Shown: in pieces, positions 1 to 6,598 of the stretch | Layout of the letters: the number at the start of each line of letters is the position of its first letter | Numbering within the stretch: the stretch's first letter is position 1 | Assembly (NCBI GenBank): GCA_965603095.1 | Contig: CBFDBQ010000046.1 | Location: 1 to 16,544 of the forward strand | Direction of reading: 5' to 3' | Source of the DNA: DAOVVL01 sp965603095 | GTDB lineage: Bacteria > Pseudomonadota > Alphaproteobacteria > Rhodospirillales > Magnetovibrionaceae | DNA length: 16,544 nucleotides | Translations under genes and position numbers: made by a program | Notes under the pieces: model-generated | What the model was told of the DNA's origin: nothing | Databases searched by the model: none | The model's input: the letters and a program-made list of their open reading frames with translations, nothing else

Positions 1-1
1 G

Positions 2-184
2 ACCAATGCCGGTGCACCAATTGATGGCTCGGTCAGAATGGCGGAAAAATGCCGTGAACGAGTTATGCGTAGCGGTTCGTGGTATTATTTTTCTAAAAAC
101 CTACGCAGCAGTTGGCGTTTTAAAAATGATGCCCGGGTCCGCAGCTATGGTATTGGCTTTCGGGTGGTGCGCGAATTACCCTAA
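2..184 (+). CDS. Formylglycine-generating-enzyme-fold (FGE-sulfatase/SUMF1) protein, 3' end only
   Basis: Only the last 60 codons are inside the window; the 5' part lies to the left. The reading frame beginning at base 2 gives a C-terminal tail typical of the FGE-sulfatase (C-type-lectin-like) fold: an R-x-x-x-SGSW block, then NLRSSWRF, and finally GIGFRVVRELP before TAA. Family members usually have RGGSW and end in (V/I)GFR(V/L)(V/A)R; here the first Gly of GGSW is Ser. The family includes true formylglycine-generating enzymes that oxidise a sulfatase cysteine, EgtB-like sulfoxide synthases, and many ligand-binding proteins without known enzyme activity. The catalytic part is not visible, so the role cannot be given. 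The gene converges on gst. A longer ATG-initiated reading frame in another phase covers the same bases but has no family signature. Confidence 0.75.
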   Translation, partial: TNAGAPIDGSVRMAEKCRERVMRSGSWYYFSKNLRSSWRFKNDARVRSYGIGFRVVRELP

Positions 185-209
185 ATAAAAATATATACGG
201 AGTTTAAAG

Positions 210-299
210 ATGGCCGCAAATACTGAAATTGTTAGCTGTCTAAGGTTTGGACGGCTTAAGTTATTTGGTGGGGTCTTTGGGAATTGTTTCCACCATTGA
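210..299 (+). CDS. Possible 29-residue ORF or gene remnant after the FGE-fold gene
   Basis: An ATG at 210 is preceded by ACGGAG at 197-202 with a seven-base gap, a good Shine-Dalgarno arrangement. It opens a frame of 29 codons that ends in TGA at 297-299. The product would start MAANTEIVSC and end GNCFHH; I recognise no family. It begins 25 bases after the stop of the FGE-fold gene on the same strand, and its last 39 bases lie antisense to the end of gst. It may be a real small protein, the stub of a longer gene cut by rearrangement, or chance. The ribosome-binding site is the only positive evidence. Confidence 0.22.
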   Translation: MAANTEIVSCLRFGRLKLFGGVFGNCFHH

Positions 300-872
300 T
301 GGGCGGTCACAAAAAATATCAAACCAATCGGCCAAGGCCGGACGTTCGGCCCGCCAGTTATCATCGCCAAAACGAAAATCAAGATAACCAAGAGCCACGC
401 CTGTTGCTATGGTGCCGATGTTAATATCTTGGCCAAGTCCATCAGCTTCGGTTTCCATTTTATCAAGGGCACGGTTTACCGATAGTTGTTGCCTTGAAAT
501 CCATCCCTCTGAACGTTCACCATCGGGGCGTTTTTCCTCTAGCAATCTTAAAATTGCGGCATCAAGAATGCCATCGGCCAATGCCTGACGGCGAAGCGCA
601 TTCCATCTGGCGCGTCCGTTAGCTGGTATCAATTCCATATTTTCATTTAACGTATCAAGGTAATCAACTATTACCGGGGAATCATAAAGAATTTCGTTGC
701 CTTCGGTTATCAATGCCGGAACCTTGCCCAATGGATTATGGGCTGCGATATCGGTGCTTGGGTCCCACACATTTGTTGGTAACAATTCAATGGAAGAGCT
801 AATGCCAAGCTCAATAGCCGAAACAAGAACTTTTCTCACATATGGTGAAGTTGGCGAGTAAAGTAATTTCAT
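261..872 (-). CDS. Glutathione S-transferase family protein (YibF-like)
   Basis: A 203-residue cytosolic GST. The N-terminal thioredoxin-like domain (about residues 1-78) has the start MKLLYSPTSPYVRKV, with Ser9 near the usual catalytic Ser/Cys position, the cis-proline motif NPLGKVPAL (46-54), and the glutathione gamma-glutamyl contact pair Asp64-Ser65 in LYDSPVIVDYL. The C-terminal helical domain fills residues 85-203, with the N-capping stretch near NIGTIATGVALGYLDFR. The family conjugates or reduces electrophiles with glutathione; the substrate cannot be told. Sequence flavour is closest to the proteobacterial YibF group. It starts 27 bp downstream of gloB on the same strand, with AAAGGA about 11 bases before the ATG, so the two are probably co-transcribed. 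The start is the only good ATG, since the domain begins at residue 1. Confidence 0.88.
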   Translation of the reverse strand: MKLLYSPTSPYVRKVLVSAIELGISSSIELLPTNVWDPSTDIAAHNPLGKVPALITEGNEILYDSPVIVDYLDTLNENMELIPANGRARWNALRRQALADGILDAAILRLLEEKRPDGERSEGWISRQQLSVNRALDKMETEADGLGQDINIGTIATGVALGYLDFRFGDDNWRAERPALADWFDIFCDRPSMVETIPKDPTK

Positions 873-899
873 AATATTTTTTCCTTTAGTTTTTTAATA

Positions 900-1679
900 T
901 TAAAAATTATCTTTTCTTTTTCTTATTTCGGCAAATACTTCTGCGGCGTCCCTGCCCTTCATACCAACTGCCGCTTGTACCAAACCAATATCGGCGCGCA
1001 AAAACGGATTGCATAATTTTTCTTCACTAAGCGTTGTTGGTACGGTTGGCAGTCCTTTTTTTCTTTGAGCTAGAGCTTGCTTTGCTCGGGCCTTAAGATT
1101 TTTATTTGATTTTTCTATTGTAAGCGCAAAATCAGCATTGGCGTTTGTATATTCGTGTGCCGGATAAATCATAGTATCAGGCGGTAGCTGGCGTAGTTTT
1201 TTTAATGACGCCCACATTTCAGTTGCGGTTCCACCAAAAAGTCGCCCACAACCAAGAGAAAAAAGCGTGTCACCAGGAAAAAGCACTTTTCCATCTTCGA
1301 ACCAATAAGCAACATGATGGGTTGTGTGACCGGGAACACCAATTACCCGAGCACGAGCATGGCCTATACGCACGCTTTCACCATCTGCAACTGTTTGGTC
1401 GATGCCGGGAATAACAGACGCGTCACCAGCCGCACCAATTACCCGGGCACCGGTTTTAGACTTTATCTCTTCAACTCCGCCCACATGATCGTAATGGGGG
1501 TGAGTTATTAAAATATGAGATATTTCCCAACCAATGGAATTGGCTTCTTGCAGCACGGGTTCTGCCACAGCAGGATCAACCACGGCGACCGATCCTGTGT
1601 CCGGGTCGCGAACAAGATATATATAATTGTCATTTATTACCGGGATAATCCGGATATCTAGCGTGCTCAATCTATACAT
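900..1679 (-). CDS. gloB: Hydroxyacylglutathione hydrolase (glyoxalase II)
   Basis: A 259-residue metallo-beta-lactamase-fold enzyme that hydrolyses S-lactoylglutathione to D-lactate and glutathione, the second step of methylglyoxal detoxification in the cytoplasm. The dinuclear metal ligands are all present: THPHYDH (His60, His62, Asp64, His65), His118 in PGHTTHH, Asp137 in PGDTLF, and His175 in YPAHEYT. The family-specific stretch SLGCGRLFGGTATEMW follows the Asp. The C-terminal HAGH domain carries NPFLRAD, as expected. Length is normal for the family (250-260). It lies upstream of gst on the same strand and is divergent from a methyltransferase gene; the roughly 118-bp gap between them must hold both promoters, but I cannot name a convincing one. 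Confidence 0.96.
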   Translation of the reverse strand: MYRLSTLDIRIIPVINDNYIYLVRDPDTGSVAVVDPAVAEPVLQEANSIGWEISHILITHPHYDHVGGVEEIKSKTGARVIGAAGDASVIPGIDQTVADGESVRIGHARARVIGVPGHTTHHVAYWFEDGKVLFPGDTLFSLGCGRLFGGTATEMWASLKKLRQLPPDTMIYPAHEYTNANADFALTIEKSNKNLKARAKQALAQRKKGLPTVPTTLSEEKLCNPFLRADIGLVQAAVGMKGRDAAEVFAEIRKRKDNF

Positions 1680-1797
1680 CCCATATTTATAAATTTTCTA
1701 GACCCCAAGGTTAACACGACAGCAGAATGTGGCAACAACTCGAATTTATTTTTGTTATAAATTAAGCACCTTTAACTGCATTTCCTCTGTTAAACTA

Positions 1798-2547
1798 ATG
1801 TCCATGTGGACAGACGCAGTTGATTTAAGGGATTTTTACGCAACCCCCCTTGGCCGTGTGGCCAGGGGAGTTTTGCGCATGAACATGCGTGAAATCTGGC
1901 CCGAAGTTAAGGGCATGAACATTATGGGTCTAGGCTATACAACCCAACTGCTTGGCGTATTTCGCGCTAGCGCAAACAGAACAATAGCTGCAATGCCTGC
2001 CCAACAGGGGGTTCTTCACTGGCCATCTTCTGAAAATGGCCTGACCACACTGGTGGATGAAGCTGAGCTTCCCTTCCCCGACCTTAGCCAAGATAGGGTT
2101 GTTCTGGCCCACGCCCTAGAATGCTCTGAACAGTTGCGCCCAATGTTACGTGAAGTCTGGCGGGTATTGGCCGAGGGCGGAAGATTAATGCTAATTGTGC
2201 CAAACAGGCGCGGTGTTTGGTCAAGGCTAGAAAAGACACCCTTTGCCCATGGCCAGCCCTATTCACCCGGGCAAATATCAAGGCTGTTGCGAGACAACAT
2301 GTTCACCCCAATACAATCAAGGTCATGCCTGTATGTTCCGCCGACAAGTTCCAGAATGATGCTTAGCTCAGCGCGGGCCTGGGAAGGCATAGGTAAAATG
2401 GTTGTTCCGGCATTTGGCGGCGTAGTAATAATGGAAGCTGGCAAAGAAATTTACGGTAGCGAAATAGCGTTCGAGAAAAAAGCACGCAGCCGTTTTGCCT
2501 TGGCCCCACCGGGCGGTGAAGCCTCCAGAACCACAAGCGAGCGTTAA
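1798..2547 (+). CDS. Class I SAM-dependent methyltransferase, substrate unknown
   Basis: A 249-residue protein with a Rossmann-type methyltransferase fold. The start MSMWTDAVDLRDFYATPLGRV matches the conserved opening of an alphaproteobacterial family often found next to gloB. The SAM-binding glycine loop is GLGYTT (44-49). The second half of the fold shows DRVVLAHALECSEQ (99-112), LREVWRVLAEGGRLMLIVPN (117-136) and the family block RRGVWSRLEKTPFAHGQPYS. I chose the ATG at 1798. An in-frame ATG at 1729 would add 23 residues (MATTRIYFCYKLSTFNC...) with no family likeness; a second ATG at 1804 is also possible. The family is widespread but its substrate is not known to me. The gene ends 2 bp before the stop of metW on the other strand. 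Confidence 0.88.
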   Translation: MSMWTDAVDLRDFYATPLGRVARGVLRMNMREIWPEVKGMNIMGLGYTTQLLGVFRASANRTIAAMPAQQGVLHWPSSENGLTTLVDEAELPFPDLSQDRVVLAHALECSEQLRPMLREVWRVLAEGGRLMLIVPNRRGVWSRLEKTPFAHGQPYSPGQISRLLRDNMFTPIQSRSCLYVPPTSSRMMLSSARAWEGIGKMVVPAFGGVVIMEAGKEIYGSEIAFEKKARSRFALAPPGGEASRTTSER

Positions 2548-2549
2548 AG

Positions 2550-3152
2550 TTATTTTTTAAGCAAATAAACAGCCTGTTCGCCAAACCAATTAGAGCAAAG
2601 CTGTGATGCTCCACCTAAAGATAATTTCTTTTCGATGGTTAAGCCCATTTCTTCTGCCAACAGTTGAAAATCCCTAATGGTGCAAAAATGTATGTTTGGG
2701 GTATTGTACCACTGATAAGGAATGGTATCGCTTACCGGCATGCGGCCTTTGAACAATATATAAAACCTATATTTCCAATATCCAAAGTTAGGAAAAGAAA
2801 TAATTGCCCGGTTACCAATGCGCGTTAGCTGATGCAGAACCTCTTTCGGGTCGCGCATTGCCTGCAAAGTTTGGCTAAGAACAACGTAATCAAACGATTT
2901 ATCAGGGTAATCTTTTAGATCAGTTTCAACATCACCCTGAATAACCGAAAGACCCGCAGATACACAAGCATTAACACCTTCTGTGCTGATTTCAATTCCA
3001 CGGCCATCAACCTGTTTAAATGTTCCCAAATAATCAAGCAGCGTTCCATTGCCACAACCAGCATCAAGCACACGGGTGTTTGGTTCAATCATATCGGCAA
3101 TAAGTTGCAGGTCTATACGAATTGATTTGCGATCGGCAAGGTCGTCATTCAT
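2550..3152 (-). CDS. metW: Methionine biosynthesis protein MetW
   Basis: A 200-residue methyltransferase-fold protein of the MetW family. Visible motifs are the SAM-type loop VLDAGCGNGTLL (28-39), GDVE (73-76), the LSQTLQAMRDP block (92-102) typical of MetW, and FPNFGYWKYRF (120-130). MetW is the partner of MetX: in several proteobacteria the two are needed together for homoserine acylation, although the exact role of MetW is not settled. The ATG shares bases with the metX stop (ATGA, 4-bp overlap), which points to translational coupling and one transcript. Length is normal. The 3' end converges on the unknown methyltransferase with 2 bp between the stops, so any terminator for either gene must lie inside the other. 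Confidence 0.95.
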   Translation of the reverse strand: MNDDLADRKSIRIDLQLIADMIEPNTRVLDAGCGNGTLLDYLGTFKQVDGRGIEISTEGVNACVSAGLSVIQGDVETDLKDYPDKSFDYVVLSQTLQAMRDPKEVLHQLTRIGNRAIISFPNFGYWKYRFYILFKGRMPVSDTIPYQWYNTPNIHFCTIRDFQLLAEEMGLTIEKKLSLGGASQLCSNWFGEQAVYLLKK

Positions 3153-4360
3153 GACTTTCTCCTCAAACCACGATGTTCAGCACAACCTTCAAGAAAGCCT
3201 TCAAACACTTTGTGAAATTCCGGCTCATCCAAAAGAAATGCATCATGGCCTTTGTCTGATTCAATTTCGACAAAGCTTACATTGGCACCGGCACCAGTAA
3301 GGGCGTGCACAATTTCACGGTTTTCAGATGTTGGGTATAACCAGTCAGAAGTAAACGAAATTACACAAAACCGAACTGGGGTTTTTAAAAATGCCTTGGC
3401 AAGCACGTCGTCAAACCGTTCAGCCAAATCAAAATAATCCATGGCGCGCGTGATATAAAGATATGAGTTTGCATCAAACCTATCAACAAAGGTAACACCT
3501 TGGTGGCGCAGATAGCTTTCAACCTGAAAGTCAGCATCAAAACCCCATGTAACATGGTCGCGGTTTTGCAATCTGCGGCCAAATTTTCTAGTTAGCGCAG
3601 TTTGTGAAAGATAAGTTATGTGTGCGGCCATGCGTGCCACAGCCAAGCCCCGGTGTGGGTTTTTATCTTGTTCAAGATAAGCCCCGCCACACCAATCAGG
3701 ATCGGCCATAATCGCCTGACGGCCAACTTCGTGAAAGGCGATGTTTTGTGCTGAATGTCTGGCGGCGGTGGCAATGGGAACTGCGGCAAAAACCTTGTCC
3801 GGATATTGTGAAGCCCATTCCAGAACCTGCATCCCACCCATTGAGCCACCAATAACGGCAAACAAAATATCGATGCCAAGATGGTCAATTAATAGCTTTT
3901 GCGCGCGAACCATATCGGCAATGGAAATTACCGGAAAATCCAGAGCCCACGGTTTGTTGGTGGCGGGGTTTATATCCTTTGGCCCGGTAGAGCCAATACA
4001 GCCGCCTAAAATATTGGGGCAAACTACAAAGTACCTATCGGTATCAATGGTAAGCCCCGGGCCCACAACCGCACTCCACCAGCCGGGCTTGCCGGTATCG
4101 GGGTGAGTTCCGGCGACAAAATGATCGCCGGTCAAGGCATGACAGATAAGAATAACATTGGATTTATCGGCGTTTAATTCGCCATAAGTCTGATAGGCGA
4201 CGTCTATCCCTTTTAATTCAACTCCGCTATCTAGCTTTAATGGCTCAGTTTCAGCCAGGCGCACAGAAAACCCGGGGTGTGCGTCATTATTTACGCCCCC
4301 TTTAGGGTTTTTGCCGCCAGCATTGACCGCTGGCTTGGAATGGCTATTTTCTGACGTCAT
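3149..4360 (-). CDS. metX: Homoserine O-acyltransferase MetX (acetyl or succinyl)
   Basis: A 403-residue alpha/beta-hydrolase enzyme that acylates the hydroxyl of L-homoserine, the committed step of methionine synthesis. The catalytic triad is visible: nucleophile Ser173 in GGSMGG, Asp339 in FTSDWLYP and His372 in KGHDAF. Other family blocks are HALTGDHF (74-81), NILGGCIGSTGP (116-127) and the Arg-rich lid region. An N-terminal stretch of about 30 residues rich in Asn, Gly and Lys precedes the domain and is probably disordered. MetX enzymes use acetyl-CoA or succinyl-CoA; pairing with metW is common among the succinyl type in proteobacteria, but I cannot decide from sequence alone. It is first in the metX-metW operon, and a TTGACA promoter candidate lies 48-76 bp upstream. 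Confidence 0.95.
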   Translation of the reverse strand: MTSENSHSKPAVNAGGKNPKGGVNNDAHPGFSVRLAETEPLKLDSGVELKGIDVAYQTYGELNADKSNVILICHALTGDHFVAGTHPDTGKPGWWSAVVGPGLTIDTDRYFVVCPNILGGCIGSTGPKDINPATNKPWALDFPVISIADMVRAQKLLIDHLGIDILFAVIGGSMGGMQVLEWASQYPDKVFAAVPIATAARHSAQNIAFHEVGRQAIMADPDWCGGAYLEQDKNPHRGLAVARMAAHITYLSQTALTRKFGRRLQNRDHVTWGFDADFQVESYLRHQGVTFVDRFDANSYLYITRAMDYFDLAERFDDVLAKAFLKTPVRFCVISFTSDWLYPTSENREIVHALTGAGANVSFVEIESDKGHDAFLLDEPEFHKVFEGFLEGCAEHRGLRRKS

Positions 4361-4407
4361 GTCATGTAGTTCCCGCTAGCCGCTTAATAGATAGCTTTAT
4401 GGGTTAA

Positions 4408-4436
4408 TTGCTATGTTTCAGGCGTGAAAGTGTCAA
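4408..4436 (-). promoter_or_regulatory. Candidate sigma-70 promoter for metX-metW
   Basis: On the minus strand a perfect TTGACA (plus-strand 4431-4436) is followed after 17 bases by TAGCAA (4408-4413), a weak -10 with three of six consensus bases. Transcription would start near 4400 and leave a leader of about 40 bases before the metX ATG. The stretch from the -10 into the leader holds a 5-bp inverted repeat, ATAGC and GCTAT, around a 14-base loop. The -35 is good and the -10 is poor, so this is only a candidate. Confidence 0.35.
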
Positions 4437-4500
4437 TGTTTTCTTTGATTTCCCCGGCCAGTCGGTTTATCACTCAAGGGCTTTTTAAGACAATATATTC

Positions 4501-4537
4501 CCGGTTTCACCGGCTAAACATGGGCCAAATATTGGCC
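4501..4537 (+). promoter_or_regulatory. Two short tandem hairpins just upstream of the chorismate mutase gene
   Basis: CCGGT-TTC-ACCGG (4501-4513) and GGCCAA-ATA-TTGGCC (4523-4537) are two perfect inverted repeats with 5-bp and 6-bp stems and three-base loops, only nine bases apart. The second ends 19 bases before the ATG at 4557. There is no T-run after either, so they are not ordinary terminators. They may be operator half-sites or leader structure. No regulator can be assigned. Confidence 0.3.
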
Positions 4538-4556
4538 AGATATAGGTTAAGTACTG

Positions 4557-5450
4557 ATGAAAACCCTTGAAGAACTGCGCCGGTCCATAGATGCCATCGA
4601 TGACCAACTCCATGACCTTATCATGGAGCGCACCGAAATTATCGAAGGTGTTAGGGGCGCAAAAAAAGACGACAAAATCAAAATCCGTGCCGCACGCGAG
4701 GCTGAGATTATATACCGTCTGCTGGAACGCCACAAAGGCCCGTTTCCAAGGCGTGAACTGGTGCGCATCTGGCGCGAGCTAATAAATGCTACCCTTAGCT
4801 CCGAAGGACCATTTTCGGCTGGTGTTTTTGTGGGCGATGATTGCGAAGGATTTTGGGATTTGGCCCGCGATCAATATGGAAGCTTCACCCCAATGACCCC
4901 ATACTCATCAACCCGCAGGTTGGTTGAAGTTGTGCAAAACCAAGATGTTATCGTGGGCATACTGCCCCTGCCGGTGCGCCGTGATAATGATCCGTGGTGG
5001 CGCAGGCTGGCTACAACGGGTGATGGCACACCGCGCATTATTGCCCGCCTACCATTTGCCGGACCGGGTAATGCCCGTTCGGCAGAACGTGAAGCATTGG
5101 TTATATGTCCGGTTGAAATGGAACCTACCGGGCGTGACCGTACATATCTTGTATTTGAAAGTGGCGGTGAATTACCAGAAACATCATTTGCGCGCGCAAT
5201 GGAAAAATCCGGATGTGATTTAATATTTGCCGCAGACTGGGGCGACCCAACACGACCGCAAATATGGCTAAAGCTAGTTGAGGTTGATGGATTTGCCGAA
5301 GAAACCGACCCAAGATTTGATATGGTTAAAACCGAATGTAAAACATTTGGTGGCAAAATAAGCCGTATCCTAAAACTTGGTGGATATGCCATGCCGTTGA
5401 GCGAAGATGATCTTGGCCCGGATTTGCAAGGCCGAAATTATAAATCCTGA
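4557..5450 (+). CDS. Chorismate mutase (AroQ type) fused to a degenerate prephenate-dehydratase/ACT-like region
   Basis: A 297-residue protein. Residues 1-85 form an AroQ helical chorismate mutase that converts chorismate to prephenate; residues matching the E. coli active site are Arg8, Arg25, Lys36, Arg47 and Glu48. The rest is far longer than a lone mutase needs. Residues about 87-165 recall the first lobe of prephenate dehydratase (GFWDLARDQYGSF, VGILPLP, PRIIARLPF), but the second lobe and the catalytic Thr-Arg-Phe are missing (RTYLVFE stands in its place). Residues about 195-285 look like an ACT domain and end LKLGGYAMPL, close to the LGSYP ending of P-proteins. My reading is a bifunctional ancestor that lost dehydratase activity and may keep phenylalanine or tyrosine sensing. 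It leads the operon, 17 bp before hisC. Confidence 0.87.
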   Translation: MKTLEELRRSIDAIDDQLHDLIMERTEIIEGVRGAKKDDKIKIRAAREAEIIYRLLERHKGPFPRRELVRIWRELINATLSSEGPFSAGVFVGDDCEGFWDLARDQYGSFTPMTPYSSTRRLVEVVQNQDVIVGILPLPVRRDNDPWWRRLATTGDGTPRIIARLPFAGPGNARSAEREALVICPVEMEPTGRDRTYLVFESGGELPETSFARAMEKSGCDLIFAADWGDPTRPQIWLKLVEVDGFAEETDPRFDMVKTECKTFGGKISRILKLGGYAMPLSEDDLGPDLQGRNYKS

Positions 5451-5467
5451 CAATAGGATAAAATAAC

Positions 5468-6565
5468 ATGAGCACCCGCTTTACATCCCCGCGCCCGGGT
5501 ATAATGGACATAGAACCATACGTACCCGGCGAAGGCGCCATCGGGGACAATAAAAACGTTATCAAGCTTTCCTCTAACGAAGGTGCGTTTGGACCTTCGC
5601 CCAAGGCGCTTGCGGCAATAGTGGCTAGCGCGCAATCAACAAACCGCTATCCCGATGGTTCTGCTAGTCAGCTAACAAATGCTATCGGTAAACGGTTTGG
5701 CCTTGATCCCGCACGCATTGTTTGTGGTGCTGGCTCTGATGAAATTTTAAGTCTGCTGGCATATTCATACGCCGGGCCTGGTGACGAGGTGCTTTATACT
5801 GAACACGGTTTTTTAATGTATCCCATAGCGGCCAAAGCTGCGGGCGCAACCCCAATTGCCGCAGGCGAGACAAACCTAACAACCGATGTTGATAAATTAC
5901 TGACCTCAGTTACAGATAAAACAAAAATTGTTTTTTTAGCCAACCCTAATAATCCAACTGGGACATATATAAGCAATGCTGAATTACAACGCCTGCGCGC
6001 AGGATTGCCGGAAAATGTATTATTAGTGATAGATGCGGCATATGCCGAATTTGTATCTCGCGATGATTATACCCCGGGGTTTGAAATGGTTGATCAGGGA
6101 AACAACACGGTCATGACTAGAACGTTTTCCAAAATATTTGCCATGGGTGGTCTGCGTCTTGGTTGGGCATATATGCCAGCAGAGGTGGCTGGCGTTATCA
6201 ATCGCGTGCGTGGGCCATTTAATGTTTCATCCGTTGCCCAGGCCGCAGGCGTAGCCACGCTGAAAGATATGGAATTTTTTAATAAATCCCGTGAACATAA
6301 TCTTGAATGGATAGAAAAAACCCAAAATGCATTGCGTGATATGGGAATAGAAACAACAAACAGTGTTGGTAATTTTGTTCTAGCACAGTTTGATGGAAAA
6401 AATGGAAAAACAGCCGAGGCGGCTGATAAGTTCTTGCGCGATAATTCAATTATTGTTCGCAAAATGAATGCCTATGGCCTACCTGAATGTTTGCGTATTT
6501 CCATTGGCAAAGAAGATGAAATGCAAACGTGCATTGATGCCCTTGGCCAATTTATGAAATCTTAA
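5468..6565 (+). CDS. hisC: Histidinol-phosphate/aromatic aminotransferase (HisC family)
   Basis: A 365-residue fold-type I PLP aminotransferase. The PLP lysine is Lys222 in TFSKIFAMGGLRLGW; other cofactor and substrate residues are Asn162 in NPNNPTG, Asp189 and Tyr192 in VIDAAYAEF, Arg230, and Arg343 in LRISIG. The opening PYVPGE and KLSSNEGAFGPSP are typical of HisC. The enzyme exchanges amino groups between glutamate and imidazole-acetol phosphate; many alphaproteobacterial copies also transaminate prephenate or aromatic keto acids. Its position between chorismate mutase and tyrA, away from other his genes in view, favours an aromatic role here. AGGA lies nine bases before the ATG. The gap to tyrA is 33 bp, so one transcript is likely. 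Confidence 0.93.
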   Translation: MSTRFTSPRPGIMDIEPYVPGEGAIGDNKNVIKLSSNEGAFGPSPKALAAIVASAQSTNRYPDGSASQLTNAIGKRFGLDPARIVCGAGSDEILSLLAYSYAGPGDEVLYTEHGFLMYPIAAKAAGATPIAAGETNLTTDVDKLLTSVTDKTKIVFLANPNNPTGTYISNAELQRLRAGLPENVLLVIDAAYAEFVSRDDYTPGFEMVDQGNNTVMTRTFSKIFAMGGLRLGWAYMPAEVAGVINRVRGPFNVSSVAQAAGVATLKDMEFFNKSREHNLEWIEKTQNALRDMGIETTNSVGNFVLAQFDGKNGKTAEAADKFLRDNSIIVRKMNAYGLPECLRISIGKEDEMQTCIDALGQFMKS

Positions 6566-6598
6566 AAAATTAAATCTGGAAAATAAAAGCGATACAAT

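Noticed and set aside
3741..4106. 121-codon plus-strand frame inside metX
   Set aside because: It is antisense to the metX catalytic core and shows no motif or ribosome site.
4361..4500. SAM-II or other SAM riboswitch in the metX leader
   Set aside because: Alphaproteobacterial metX genes often have one, so I read the minus strand for the SAM-II pseudoknot and its conserved GCUAAA-type segment. A GTGATAAACCG stretch is present, but the paired segments and the 3' GCTAAA are missing on that strand.
4871..5392. 173-codon reading frame on the minus strand inside the chorismate mutase gene
   Set aside because: It is antisense to a frame with clear domains, has a Ser/Arg-rich composition typical of shadow frames, and shows no motif.
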